64,000 nucleotides of DNA from the NCBI GenBank assembly GCA_024402505.1, contig JAKSTP010000006.1, forward strand, positions 20,912 through 84,911, given 5' to 3'. Of the stretch, positions 26,091 to 36,590 are shown in pieces. The notes under the pieces were generated by a model, which ran no database searches, was not told the origin of the DNA, and saw nothing but the letters and a program-made list of their open reading frames with translations. The stretch is from Treponema sp. (lineage in GTDB: Bacteria > Spirochaetota > Spirochaetia > Treponematales > Treponemataceae). Position 1 is the stretch's first letter. Every line of letters begins with the position of its first letter. The position numbers were made by a program, and so were the translations under genes.

Positions 26091-27221
26091 ATGACAAAAA
26101 CAGTAGCTCTGGGCAAATGCGCCGAATATGACGAAACACTGGTTTACCAAAGCCTGAAAAAGCTATTTGAACTGGTGCCACCTCCCGACGTAAAGGGAAA
26201 AACAGTTCTTCTTAAACCAAATATTCTCTATCCAAAAAAAGTGGATCTGGCTGTTTGTACCCATCCTGTTGTGGTAGGCGCTGCTGTGCGTTGTTTTGTT
26301 GAACTTGGAGCTGCTCGTGTTTTGGTAGGTGAATCACCGGCCATTGCAGGATCTACTTCCAGTGCCAGAAGCACCGGCATGCTTGAACAGGTAACCAAAA
26401 ACGGCGGTGAATGGGCGGACTTTTCTGAAAAAACTGTTATCCACCTGGAAAACGGAAAGATTAAACATCACTTTGATGTGGCAAAACAGCTTCTTGAAGC
26501 AGATCTTCTGGTTTCCCTTTCCAAACTTAAAAGCCATCAGCTTATGAGCTACACAGGCGCCATGAAAAATCTTTTTGGAGTAATCATCGGCCTTGAAAAA
26601 GCCCAGATGCACTACGAATATCCAAAAAAGACTGACTTTGCTGCTTATCTAACCGACCTGAATCTGGCTGTTAAACCAGGTTATGCTATTATGGACGCAA
26701 TTGTGGGCATGGAAGGTCCCGGGGGTCCTGGCAGCGGAGATCCAATCAGCTTGAATTTCCTGGCCGCTTCCGACAATATCCTTGCCCTGGATCACATTTG
26801 TTCTACCGCGGTTGGATACGATGCAAACGAAGTTACAAATCTTAAAGACGCTCTTGACCGTAAAGTTTGGCTTAATTCCTGGGACGAAGTTGAAACAGTT
26901 GGCGTTCCTTTTGAAGAAATCAAAAACCTTGATTTTAAGGCAGTTCACGATAAAAACGCTTCAGAAACCCTCCAGAAAATGATTCCAGGTTTTGTAAACC
27001 AGCTTGCAAAGGCCGTCTTTACGCGAAAACCTTATTTTCAGAACAAAAAATGCATTCGCTGCGGAAAGTGCGTCCAGATCTGTCCACCAAAAGTCCTGAA
27101 ATTCGTTGAAGACAAAAGTGAAAAAGGAAAGCACGTGGAAATCAACAGAAAAGACTGCATCAAGTGCTACTGCTGTCACGAAATCTGCCCCGCCGACGCC
27201 ATTAAACTGAAAAAGTTTTAA
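26091..27221 (+). CDS. DUF362 protein with C-terminal 2x[4Fe-4S] ferredoxin domain
   Basis: 376 residues. DUF362 domain (about 30-290) with VLLKPNIL, GESPAIAGS and SLSKLKSHQL; then two ferredoxin motifs, CIRCGKCVQICP and CIKCYCCHEICP, at the C-terminus. Each has CxxCxxCxxxCP, so two [4Fe-4S] clusters are expected. Members are thought to be iron-sulfur proteins in unknown redox roles. Its ATG directly follows the proB stop, so it is co-transcribed with the proline genes; a functional link is only inferred. Confidence 0.9.
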   Translation: MTKTVALGKCAEYDETLVYQSLKKLFELVPPPDVKGKTVLLKPNILYPKKVDLAVCTHPVVVGAAVRCFVELGAARVLVGESPAIAGSTSSARSTGMLEQVTKNGGEWADFSEKTVIHLENGKIKHHFDVAKQLLEADLLVSLSKLKSHQLMSYTGAMKNLFGVIIGLEKAQMHYEYPKKTDFAAYLTDLNLAVKPGYAIMDAIVGMEGPGGPGSGDPISLNFLAASDNILALDHICSTAVGYDANEVTNLKDALDRKVWLNSWDEVETVGVPFEEIKNLDFKAVHDKNASETLQKMIPGFVNQLAKAVFTRKPYFQNKKCIRCGKCVQICPPKVLKFVEDKSEKGKHVEINRKDCIKCYCCHEICPADAIKLKKF

Positions 27222-27239
27222 AACCAACAAAGACACACT

Positions 27240-27491
27240 TGTCATGTCGACCGAGACTTTTTTTGTCATGTCGACCGAGACTTTTTCTGTCATGTCGACC
27301 GCAGTGGAGACATCTTAAAAGGCGCTTGTCATGTCGACCGCTTTTTCTGTCATTTCGACCGAAGTGGAGAAATCTTTAAGGCACTTGTCATGTCGACCGC
27401 AGTGGAGACATCCTTTTGCTAAGAAGATCTCTCGACTCCGCTCGAGATGACACTGAGTTTTTTTGTCATTTCCACTACGCTCGAGAGGACA
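27240..27491. repeat. Cluster of eight TGTCAT-type palindromic units
   Basis: Units begin at 27240, 27264, 27288, 27327, 27348 and 27386 in one orientation (TGTCATGTCGACCG... ending GTGGAGACATCT when complete), an opposite unit at 27425-27452, and one at 27464-27491. Three are truncated after the first arm. Complete units keep base pairing with different sequences. The cluster fills the gap between the convergent DUF362 and pbpC genes; nothing else was seen there. Confidence 0.85.
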
Positions 27492-27515
27492 GTGGCCTAT
27501 AGAAGTTTAAAATTT

Positions 27516-29870
27516 CTACTCTACCAGGGAAATGGACACTCTTCGGGATGAACTTCGGCCTTTGTCATCCAGAACTGTTAACTCGTAGTTTCCAGCTTCC
27601 GGACGCCATTCCAGTTTTTCTCCAGGTTTCGCTCTTCCAATAAAAGATGAACCGCAGAACCAGAACAGCTCTTTTGTATCAGCATCATTATTTGCCGACA
27701 AAATAATTACGTTACGGTCGGGAGTCTTCTGGCTGAACACATACTGGGTTGCTCTTAAAGGCGAAAGAATTTCTGGAGGATATCCCACATTAGACTTATT
27801 TATGCCTTCATTATCCGGGTAATCAGGGGGCACAAGACGAGGAAGTCCAGCTTGTTTAAACAAGGCAAGCAAATCACTAGGCCAGTATTCCCTAACCACC
27901 GACTGAACATAGGGTTTATCTGTTTCGTCTGTTCTATAACCGGTTCTTGTATCCACATTGATTCGTCTGTGAATCTTGCATTTTTCGATTGGAGAAACTC
28001 CTGGAATAAAATAAGTCAGCTCAGTTTCAGGACAATCTTCGTTGCTAATACATCCCGAAACAGAACAAACCTGCACTTTTTTTACACCTTCGGGCATAAG
28101 CTGCATTCTGTATTCAACAAATCCCTTTGAAATCATGCTTTCGGCAATGGAGTAGAACAATGGACCGGCCGCTGATCTTCCCAAAAAGGAATTGTTTCCC
28201 AGCCCGTCAAAATTTCCAATCCAGATGCAAAGCACATACTGTCCAAAAAAACCAACAGTCCAGGCGTCTTTAAATCCAATGGAAGTACCGGTTTTGTAGC
28301 CGATTTCAAAGCCTGGAGTTTGTCTAAGGCGGTCTGCATTTGGCGCAGGATTTTGAAAAAGCATTTGCCTTGTAATGTAAGCCGCTTCTTCCGAAAGCAG
28401 CCGTTTTTTTTCTTCCTGTTCCTTTTTCCATCCAGAGAATGTTTCTTTTATTTTATATTGAACACCGTCATTTACCAAAGCTGCATAAAGGCCGGTTAGT
28501 TCCATTGGAGAAACATCGGCACTTCCCAAAACAATGGAAAGTCCGTATGTATCCTTTTCTTTTAATTCGGAAATGTCTGCTTCCACAAGAAAATCGTATA
28601 AATCAGGTTCAGTAATCTGCCGGGCCAGATTTACAGCAGGAATATTTCGGCTTTGGGTAAGTGCCCTCCATGCTTTTATTGGCCCCATAAAACTGTTTCC
28701 GTAATTATCGGGAGTGTATTCACTAAAACTGGATGGTGTGTCCTTAAGCATGGTGTCGTAGTGGATAATTCCCTGTTCCATTGCAAGGGCGTAAATAAAT
28801 GGTTTTAACGTAGATCCAGGTGAACGTTTTGCCCTTACCCCATCAATCTGACCAAGAATGCTGTCGTTATAAAAACCTGCAGAACCAATGTAGGCCTTTA
28901 CTTCCATGGAAGAGGCATCCAGAAGGATTGCACTGGCATTTTCTATTCCAATGTAGGCGTTTTTCTTTACGTAAAGCTCCAGGTGTTCTTTCAAAAGCTT
29001 TTGCAGTCTAGAATCCAAAGTGGTTTTTACTGTTGAACTTTTGCCATAAAAACTTTGTGCCGGTCTTGAAAGTTCCAGATTTCTGGTAAAATGCGGCGCT
29101 GTCTGTGGAAAACTGCACACCAGATAGGGAGCAAGATTCATAAAATTGCGCTGTTCTTCATCTTCCCCATGCACTTCCACCCACTGATCAAAAAGACGGC
29201 GTCTTGCTTCCATCATATCTTCATTGAGTCTTTGCAAGGACGGAAATCTTTTTGTAGGATTTTGAGGCAGCACACACAACAAAAGGGTCTCAGAAAGTTC
29301 CAGCTGATTCACACTTTTTCCAAACAAATATTGGCTTGCAGTTTCAAAGCCTTCGATATTTTTGCCGCAGGGAGCCAGGTTTACATAAGCATCAAGAATG
29401 TCCTGTTTTGAATAGATAAGTTCCAGTCGCAGGGCCAGAAAAATCTGCTTAAGTTTGCCTGTAAGGTTTTTTGTATAAAGATTGTACTTTAGTTTTGCCA
29501 CCTGCATGGTAATGGTACTTCCACCAATACGACGGCCTTTTTTTACATAAGTTTCTACAAATGATCTGGATAAAGAAGCAAGATTTATGCCGTTGTGAAG
29601 ATAAAACCGCTTGTCTTCCTGAAGCAGCAGGGCTTCTATAAATGCAGGAGGATATTCTGTAACACTTTTATACATGCGGAATTTTTCATCTTCTGTAAGA
29701 TACAGTGCAATCAATTCACCATCTTTGTCACTGTAACTTCCAGAAAACTGCGTGTCGCTTAAAATTCCTTTTTTTCTGTTGATTGAAACATCAAGGATTA
29801 TGGCTATACCCAGCAGCAAAACCACTGCCAGAGTAATAACCAGAATCCTTTGTTTTTTCTTATTTTTCAT
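27516..29870 (-). CDS. pbpC: Penicillin-binding protein 1C
   Basis: 784 residues. Membrane helix near residues 9-27, GT51 transglycosylase domain (LLLQEDKRFYLHNGIN with the catalytic Glu; GGSTITMQVAKL), transpeptidase domain with SxxK SPGSTLKP, SRN and KTGTS, and the C-terminal BiPBP_C domain. It polymerises and cross-links peptidoglycan. It overlaps the end of the alpha-2-macroglobulin gene by 11 nt; this gene pair is the same as yfhM-pbpC in E. coli, where the macroglobulin may protect against host proteases after envelope damage. Confidence 0.95.
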   Translation of the reverse strand: MKNKKKQRILVITLAVVLLLGIAIILDVSINRKKGILSDTQFSGSYSDKDGELIALYLTEDEKFRMYKSVTEYPPAFIEALLLQEDKRFYLHNGINLASLSRSFVETYVKKGRRIGGSTITMQVAKLKYNLYTKNLTGKLKQIFLALRLELIYSKQDILDAYVNLAPCGKNIEGFETASQYLFGKSVNQLELSETLLLCVLPQNPTKRFPSLQRLNEDMMEARRRLFDQWVEVHGEDEEQRNFMNLAPYLVCSFPQTAPHFTRNLELSRPAQSFYGKSSTVKTTLDSRLQKLLKEHLELYVKKNAYIGIENASAILLDASSMEVKAYIGSAGFYNDSILGQIDGVRAKRSPGSTLKPFIYALAMEQGIIHYDTMLKDTPSSFSEYTPDNYGNSFMGPIKAWRALTQSRNIPAVNLARQITEPDLYDFLVEADISELKEKDTYGLSIVLGSADVSPMELTGLYAALVNDGVQYKIKETFSGWKKEQEEKKRLLSEEAAYITRQMLFQNPAPNADRLRQTPGFEIGYKTGTSIGFKDAWTVGFFGQYVLCIWIGNFDGLGNNSFLGRSAAGPLFYSIAESMISKGFVEYRMQLMPEGVKKVQVCSVSGCISNEDCPETELTYFIPGVSPIEKCKIHRRINVDTRTGYRTDETDKPYVQSVVREYWPSDLLALFKQAGLPRLVPPDYPDNEGINKSNVGYPPEILSPLRATQYVFSQKTPDRNVIILSANNDADTKELFWFCGSSFIGRAKPGEKLEWRPEAGNYELTVLDDKGRSSSRRVSISLVE

Positions 29871-32800
29871 CTGCCTTTTTTACAACAATCTTGTCGTAAG
29901 GTTTTAATGCTTTAACATGATTGTCATACATTGCCTGTGCAAACAATGGTGGAACAATGAAGGTTCCGTTTGTAAGGGCATCTACTTTGTAAGTAATCTC
30001 CTTTACTTCTGGACCAGCATCACAGTAGAAAATTACACGATCTTCCCGAATGTCCACGTAATCAGGATTCATAGTTCCATCTTCTGCTCGAATTGATTCA
30101 ATATCGGCTTCAAAACAGCTTGGAAGCATATCTACAAGGGCAATGTTGTTTACGTAATTTTTGTTTGTAGTTCTAATCCTGATAGTTACATAAACTGAAT
30201 CCCCTCGGTTAAAGCTGGTCTGAGCTTTTCCACCAGGTGTTGTACTGTACTGACGGGTAATTTCAAGACCGTTGTCTTTGGTTTCTTCGGCAGGAATGTT
30301 CTTCATAAATCCGGCCTGTGTTACCTGATAGAAAAGATTTGTCTTTTCACTGTTGGTAAGCAGCAGATTTTTAGCATTTCCTTCAAATTCTGAGCTGAAT
30401 ACATTTTCGCCTTTGAATTCCATTGGTTTTTTAGCAATGTCCTTTCCAAAGTCCTGGGAAACGGTGAATTTTCCTGTAGCGGCAGTTGGTACTGCTTTGA
30501 GGTAACTTTCAATGGCCATCAATGTGAAGGCGCTGGAAATAGTGGTGTAACTTCTTCCAATAACGGCATCTTCAATTGCTTCCAGAAGTTCGTCCCCGAT
30601 TATAGAAAGATATTCAGGATAGTATTCAGAAAGAAGATAAAGAATACTTGCATCGTAATACAAATTGTTTTCAAATCTGTTGATGTTGTATTCTCTCTGC
30701 ATTCCTTTTTTTACCTTACTCAGGATTTTCTTGCCTTCACTGTCCATCTGAAGCAGTTTGTAACTGGCGGCAGTGTAAATTCCGGCAAGATCCATTTTCT
30801 GGCTGTTAGTAAGGGTCTTTGAAATATGTTCAAGATAGCTTGTAGTTACAATTTCGTTTCGTGTCAGAACATAAATCGAGAAGGCTGCAGCATATCCTGT
30901 TTCGTTTGCTTCCCGCTTAAGTGCGTTGAGCAGATTGTTCATAAAGTTCTGAGGCACATAATAACCTCGTTCTTTTGCAATTGTAAGGAACAAAGCACAG
31001 TAGGCATCAAGTTCAGGATATGAATCTGACTTGTATGTCCAGTAACCGATTGTTCCATCGTCTTTCTGTCGGGACTGAAGAATATCGATTACATTTTCTA
31101 CGGCTTCTTTTGCTTCACTAGCGGCTTTTCCTGTTTCTTTCATAAGATTTGGGAAAAGATAAGGGAATGCGGCACTTGTAACCTGTTCGCTACAACCGTA
31201 AGGATATTTTTCCAGGTAGAAATTCAATCCTTTTGCAAATCCCAATGGAAGATAAGAAAGATCCACCTTCCGTGTAGCAAATTCCTCGTAAAGTTCTCGT
31301 TCTACATTTACAGAATCATTTTTGTTTTCTGTTTTGTGCACTCGTCCCGATTCAAGCCAAACCTGGTAAGGCATTGATGGTCTTACACTCAAAGAAGCGG
31401 TCATTTTGGAAGAATTATTCTTTCCCTGTGCCTTAAACACAATGTCGCAGTTTCCAAGAGTATCGGTTGCCTTACATTTGAAAATATAAGTTGCATCCCG
31501 TCCTTCAGAGATTTTTAAATCAACCGAAGTATTTCCAATTAATGTAACGCCTTTGTCTGCCACTGCGGTGAGTTTTACGTTTGCATTTTCACCAGAACCG
31601 GCATCATTATTTGTAACCACTACCGAAACTTCGAACTCATCTCCTGGAGCGGCAAAATTTGGATATGTTGTACTGATAATGTAGTCATCACGAACATTGG
31701 TTGCTTCTTCTGTTACGCCAATTGAATCATCAGAAACTGCCACTGCCATTACCCGAATCTTTCCATTGAAATAAGATGGAATATGGTAAGTTACTGTTCG
31801 TTTTGTAGAATCTGTGTCCACAACCCCAGACCAGTAGGCCACCGGTGCATTCTGCTTTTTCTTGAAAGGATTCAAATTGTGGCTAAGATAATCATCGTAA
31901 TCTCCGCCACCACCAGCAGCACTTAAAGTTTTAAGCACATTGTATTCCGGCATAATAAGATCGGCAGTCTGAGCTGTAGTTACTTCAAGAGCACGTTTCT
32001 GGAAGAAGAAAGAAAGTGGATCAGGTGTTTTGTAATTTGCCACCTGGAGGATTCCTTCATCTACTGCAAAGATTACAATCTTACCTTTTTTGGAACTTGA
32101 ATAAGTGATTTTATAATCTGTGTCTGGTTTAACAACTTCCGGAATTTCCAGAGAAATATTGTTCTTTTTGGCATCCAGACTTACCGAGAATGGAACTGCG
32201 GCATAACAGAACGGACTCATGTAAACTTCTTCGCTGTTGTAATCACGGAGATACATGATTGTAATGTAGCCGTTTCCTTCAATTCCTTCAGGGATTCTGA
32301 TTTTCTGAACGGAACTAGCTTCTGATGAAGTGAACCATTTATATGAATAAACCTTGTCTCGTTCAACACAGATAAGCCCTGAACCAGCGTATGGAGCTTT
32401 TACCAGAAGTTCTGCTTCTTCGCCGTTCTTAAAGTCAGATTTGGCCATCTTCACTTCAATTTCGGCAGTGCGGGAAAGACTTCGCTGAAGATTCTGTTTT
32501 CCTACAACCGAGAATGCAGTCGATGTAAACTCAATACCGTCTTTGTTGCTGAGTGTAAGTACAAAATCACCTTCAATGTCTACCGGCAGATAATATTCCA
32601 GGCCGTCTTTTGGAATGCTGATTTTTTCGGATTTTACAGGGTATTCCTTTTTAACAGACTGATATTTGTATACTCCGTTTGGCTGTTTTACCAGAACCGA
32701 AACGTATCGGTTTTCTACGAGCGACAAAGTAACATCATCAACTTTAAGAGTATCAAGTTCCGGTCCAACTGCAATAATTTTAAGCATGCGGGCAGAACCT

Positions 32801-35565
32801 TTATTAATGTAAGAAAGATCTCCATCGGCTTTTACACCAAGAATGTAATCCAAAGGAGAAATGTAAACCTGTGCTGTTGAAGAAACGCTTCGACCGCTTT
32901 CCTTTTCAAAACCATCGGCATTAAATCTCAAACGGTAGCTGGCCGGTGCAAAGCTGGACATATCAATATCAAAACGAGCGTAACCATTATCGTCGGTAAC
33001 GGTGTCTGAAAGACGTACTTCATAGCTGTCTTTTGAAATGAAAGGATCGTTGAATCTATAGTCCTTGTATTTTGCAAAACGCAGGTAACCAGGTGTCAGT
33101 TTAATGTCGGCTTTTACATCGTTTCCAACAGCATCATTACCAAACAGGTTTTTAAGTTTTACAATACCGGTAAGATTCTGAGGTTTAATCCATCCGGCGT
33201 TGGAAAGTGGTTCAATAGAAGCGTTGATTTGGAGAGTGTCTGGCATAAACTCTTCTACTTTTACACTTTCGCTGGCAATAAGGATCTTTTCGAATTCACC
33301 TTTTTTCCAAGTACTTTCCTTTTTAAGGTAAAGATAAAGAGTGTACTGACCGGTAGGTGAATAATCTTTGGTAGAATATTTGATTTCTTCAAAACCGTCT
33401 GCATTAAGGCTGAATTCTTTTTCGATAATCTCGTTTCCGTTAGGATCCCGGATTACGTAAGCAAAAGGAGTGCCTCTTAAAGATTTTTCCCAGTCTCCGG
33501 CTTTTACAATGGCACCAAAGCGGATTTCATCACCAGGACGATAGATTCCACGGTCACTGAAAATATAAGCACTTACCTTGTCTGGATCCTGGGCCCCGTA
33601 AATTCCTCCAACATCAAAGTCAGAATAATCTACTGTTCTTCCATAGAAACTGAAAGGAACAAAGGCCATGTCGTTTCCATATTTTGCAGTAATGGCCACT
33701 GGAGATGTAGATTCTTTATAACTTGCAGGAACTGTTGCGTGTCCAGTTGAATCAGTTGTAGTACGGGCAAGAATGTTTCCGTTTAATCCAACTACTTCAA
33801 TCAATGAAGAAACAATTGGGCGGCCCGAAGAAATGGACTGAACAAAAATATCCAGATCGCTTCCTTTGCCTTTTTTGATAATCATTGACTGGTCTGTAAT
33901 GATGATAAGCTTTTTGGTAGTAGAAATGTTCCGTCCCGACATATTCACCATAAAAAGACCATATTTCAAATCTTTTGATGGCACTGTATCCAGGTAACCA
34001 GAAAAATCAAAGTTTTCATAACTTACCTTACGTGGATCTTTTACCGAAGTTTTGATTTTGCTTGAGTAAACCTGTTCAGAAACATTGTCTTCGTCAAAAT
34101 TATAGCTGGAGAATCTGAAATTCTTTAAGTTGCCGTTTGACTGTGAAACAATGTGGTTGATTTCGTCCGGTTTAAGTCGCCATACCTTGAAATCAATTTC
34201 GGAAACACCGCGGGCAAGAATTGGAATCTTGTGGCTTCCTCTAAGAGAAATAAGGTTTCCTTCCGAAACAAAACTAGCTTCTTTTGGATATGCACCGGCC
34301 CGAATAATTTTTTCATAATCTTCGGCAAGATAATAATCTCCGTAGAAATGGGCACCTGCTTTAAGTCTTACATACAAATAACTGTATTCTGGCACATCAA
34401 TAGCATAACTGTGAACAGTTTCATACTTGGTTTCGGTTTCGTAAGCCTGCAGTGGAACTTTTGTGCTCAGTTTAAGCACATCGTCAATAACTTCGTCTGT
34501 GTCGCTCCAGTAATAATCTTCCTGAGCTCTTGATCCAGGACGGGCTGGCTTGTCTTTTGGAAGAATGTAGATTTCCATTTTTGAATCAAGATTTTCTACA
34601 TCAATTTTGGCAGAAGTTTCAACGGTAATTATCTGTTTATATTCCTGATTGTCATCCAGAAGGAAATTAGATGTAATGTTTCTTACCCTTGCATAATTGG
34701 TAGAACCGGAAACATAAACGTAGTCTTCCATTTTTGACTTTGTAGTAGAATTTCCAATGGCACATTTAAGACCGGAATCAACTGTAATTTCGAATCGCAG
34801 GTCTGTGGAAGGAACTCCTATTACCTCGGAAACTACGTAAGCCACTCTTCCTGATTCAGTGAAGCTTACTGTGGAAGAATAGTTTCGGTTTTCTACAGTA
34901 CCATTTTTTGGATTTTTCATATCCGGTTTAATGGTAATTTTTGAAGAGAAATCTTCTTTTACAAACGGGAAATTTCCGTAGATTTCAAAGGCAATGTATT
35001 TTTTCTTTGGATCCACATCATCGATTATAAAAGAAGCATCACTTATGTATGTGGTAAAGTCTGCAGTAGAAAAATTGAATGTAAGTTTATCGTTTAGTTT
35101 AACGTGAGATGGGAAAAGGCTGTTGGACATGGTTACTTTATAATCTGCGCCTACGTTCCAATCTTCGTATGGTTCAAAAACCAGATCACTATCGTCTCTC
35201 CAGAACCATTTTCCGTCGATTGCAGGAGTAATCGTTACTTTGTTGCTTACATTCTGGCCAATATCATCCAGGTCGGCGGCAGAACCATTGAAATATACAT
35301 TCAGCGTGTCGTTTGACTCATACTGAATGTTTGGTAAATCCACTTCGTAGGACAGTCGCATTTCTACAGGCTTTTTCGACTGAATGAAGTTATAAACAAA
35401 GAGTCCAACCAGGAAAAGAATAAAAGCAGCCACCAGTCCACCAAGTGAAATCAGACTGATTTTAAATGCTTTTCGTGCTTTTTTGCTTTGTGCCAGTTTA
35501 CGCGGCCATTCTGGTGGCGTGTAATTTCCAAAAATTTTTGTGATTAACTTTTTGAACTTACTCAT
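29860..35565 (-). CDS. Bacterial alpha-2-macroglobulin (YfhM-like)
   Basis: 1901 residues, one of the longest genes here. An N-terminal membrane helix (about 38-62) anchors it, without a lipobox. The large MG-domain array includes NITSNF and GDEIRFGAIVK regions. The thioester motif CSEQ is intact within YPYGCSEQV near the start of the helical thioester domain, as in the protease-trapping class. Role: bait-and-trap of proteases in the periplasm, with pbpC downstream. The start at 35565 (MSKFKK) has AGAGG 6 nt upstream; a GTG codon just before it is less well spaced. Confidence 0.93.
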   Translation of the reverse strand: MSKFKKLITKIFGNYTPPEWPRKLAQSKKARKAFKISLISLGGLVAAFILFLVGLFVYNFIQSKKPVEMRLSYEVDLPNIQYESNDTLNVYFNGSAADLDDIGQNVSNKVTITPAIDGKWFWRDDSDLVFEPYEDWNVGADYKVTMSNSLFPSHVKLNDKLTFNFSTADFTTYISDASFIIDDVDPKKKYIAFEIYGNFPFVKEDFSSKITIKPDMKNPKNGTVENRNYSSTVSFTESGRVAYVVSEVIGVPSTDLRFEITVDSGLKCAIGNSTTKSKMEDYVYVSGSTNYARVRNITSNFLLDDNQEYKQIITVETSAKIDVENLDSKMEIYILPKDKPARPGSRAQEDYYWSDTDEVIDDVLKLSTKVPLQAYETETKYETVHSYAIDVPEYSYLYVRLKAGAHFYGDYYLAEDYEKIIRAGAYPKEASFVSEGNLISLRGSHKIPILARGVSEIDFKVWRLKPDEINHIVSQSNGNLKNFRFSSYNFDEDNVSEQVYSSKIKTSVKDPRKVSYENFDFSGYLDTVPSKDLKYGLFMVNMSGRNISTTKKLIIITDQSMIIKKGKGSDLDIFVQSISSGRPIVSSLIEVVGLNGNILARTTTDSTGHATVPASYKESTSPVAITAKYGNDMAFVPFSFYGRTVDYSDFDVGGIYGAQDPDKVSAYIFSDRGIYRPGDEIRFGAIVKAGDWEKSLRGTPFAYVIRDPNGNEIIEKEFSLNADGFEEIKYSTKDYSPTGQYTLYLYLKKESTWKKGEFEKILIASESVKVEEFMPDTLQINASIEPLSNAGWIKPQNLTGIVKLKNLFGNDAVGNDVKADIKLTPGYLRFAKYKDYRFNDPFISKDSYEVRLSDTVTDDNGYARFDIDMSSFAPASYRLRFNADGFEKESGRSVSSTAQVYISPLDYILGVKADGDLSYINKGSARMLKIIAVGPELDTLKVDDVTLSLVENRYVSVLVKQPNGVYKYQSVKKEYPVKSEKISIPKDGLEYYLPVDIEGDFVLTLSNKDGIEFTSTAFSVVGKQNLQRSLSRTAEIEVKMAKSDFKNGEEAELLVKAPYAGSGLICVERDKVYSYKWFTSSEASSVQKIRIPEGIEGNGYITIMYLRDYNSEEVYMSPFCYAAVPFSVSLDAKKNNISLEIPEVVKPDTDYKITYSSSKKGKIVIFAVDEGILQVANYKTPDPLSFFFQKRALEVTTAQTADLIMPEYNVLKTLSAAGGGGDYDDYLSHNLNPFKKKQNAPVAYWSGVVDTDSTKRTVTYHIPSYFNGKIRVMAVAVSDDSIGVTEEATNVRDDYIISTTYPNFAAPGDEFEVSVVVTNNDAGSGENANVKLTAVADKGVTLIGNTSVDLKISEGRDATYIFKCKATDTLGNCDIVFKAQGKNNSSKMTASLSVRPSMPYQVWLESGRVHKTENKNDSVNVERELYEEFATRKVDLSYLPLGFAKGLNFYLEKYPYGCSEQVTSAAFPYLFPNLMKETGKAASEAKEAVENVIDILQSRQKDDGTIGYWTYKSDSYPELDAYCALFLTIAKERGYYVPQNFMNNLLNALKREANETGYAAAFSIYVLTRNEIVTTSYLEHISKTLTNSQKMDLAGIYTAASYKLLQMDSEGKKILSKVKKGMQREYNINRFENNLYYDASILYLLSEYYPEYLSIIGDELLEAIEDAVIGRSYTTISSAFTLMAIESYLKAVPTAATGKFTVSQDFGKDIAKKPMEFKGENVFSSEFEGNAKNLLLTNSEKTNLFYQVTQAGFMKNIPAEETKDNGLEITRQYSTTPGGKAQTSFNRGDSVYVTIRIRTTNKNYVNNIALVDMLPSCFEADIESIRAEDGTMNPDYVDIREDRVIFYCDAGPEVKEITYKVDALTNGTFIVPPLFAQAMYDNHVKALKPYDKIVVKKADEK

Positions 35566-35580
35566 CACATACCTCTTTTT

Positions 35581-36561
35581 TTATAAATAATCTTTAAAGA
35601 TTCGTTTGTATTCTTCTATGGTTTCGGCGTGAACAATGTCGGCCCGGAGAGCGGCTCCACCTTCAATGCCCTTTGAATATGCGTTGAAACGTTTGCGCAT
35701 TTCACGGCAGGCGTGCTTTTCTTCCGTGTCAGCCACAAGCCTTTCCAATTCGGCAAATCCCGTAGCAATGCGGATCTGGGGTGGTACCGGTTCATAGCTG
35801 CCGGTTTGCAGAAGAGAAGTTGCATCTTTGAAAATAAAAGGATTTCCCATGGCGCCTCGGGCAAACATGATTGCATCAACACCAGTTTTTTCAATCATTT
35901 CACGGGCTTTTTCGGGAGTAAAAAGGTCGCCGCTTCCAAAAACTGGAATCCGGCCGTTTACAAAGCGCACCAGTTCACCAAGGATTTCCCAGTTGGAAAG
36001 ACCTTCGTAGCCCTGGGCACGGGTTCGTGGATGCATGGTAATGGCAGAAACTCCTGCGCTAATTGCAGCATCGGCCGCCTCTTTCCAAGTCATGTGCAGA
36101 AGATCCCATCCCGAGCGGATTTTTACTGTAACAGGAGTACCTTCCGCAGCATCAATTACTGCCTTTGCAATCTTGTAAAGGCGCTCAGGATCTCTTGTAA
36201 GGGCAGAACCGGCTTCAGTTTTTACCACTTTTGGAACAGGACAGCCGCAGTTAATGTCGATTACTTCACAGTGAGTCTGATCAACTACAATTTTTGCAGC
36301 ACGGGCCATTACATCTTCTGTTCCGCCAAAAATCTGAACGGAATAGGCTTTTTCATTTTCGGCCCTTGCCATAAGCACTTCGGTTTTTTGATTACCCCGG
36401 GTTAATGCTTCGGCGCTAACCATTTCGGTGTAGGTAAAACAGGCCCCGTTTTCTACGCAGGCATGACGAAATGCCCTGTCACTGTAACCTGCAACAGGGG
36501 CCAGGAAGAGATTTCCCTTGAGTTCAACATTTCCAATTTTTACAGGATGATAAAGTGCCAT
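35581..36561 (-). CDS. dusB: tRNA-dihydrouridine synthase (DusB family)
   Basis: 326 residues. FMN-binding TIM barrel: LAPVAGYSDRAFR near the N-terminus, SVQIFGG, DINCGCPVPKVVK with the catalytic Cys, and VKIRSGW. It reduces uridine in tRNA D-loops to dihydrouridine with NADPH. GSGDLFTPEKA and FARGAMGNPF are typical of DusB. Lies between tatD and the macroglobulin gene, all on the minus strand with short gaps, so probably one operon. Confidence 0.94.
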   Translation of the reverse strand: MALYHPVKIGNVELKGNLFLAPVAGYSDRAFRHACVENGACFTYTEMVSAEALTRGNQKTEVLMARAENEKAYSVQIFGGTEDVMARAAKIVVDQTHCEVIDINCGCPVPKVVKTEAGSALTRDPERLYKIAKAVIDAAEGTPVTVKIRSGWDLLHMTWKEAADAAISAGVSAITMHPRTRAQGYEGLSNWEILGELVRFVNGRIPVFGSGDLFTPEKAREMIEKTGVDAIMFARGAMGNPFIFKDATSLLQTGSYEPVPPQIRIATGFAELERLVADTEEKHACREMRKRFNAYSKGIEGGAALRADIVHAETIEEYKRIFKDYL

Positions 36562-36590
36562 TTCAAAAACCTGTTTCCGCGGAGGGCAGC

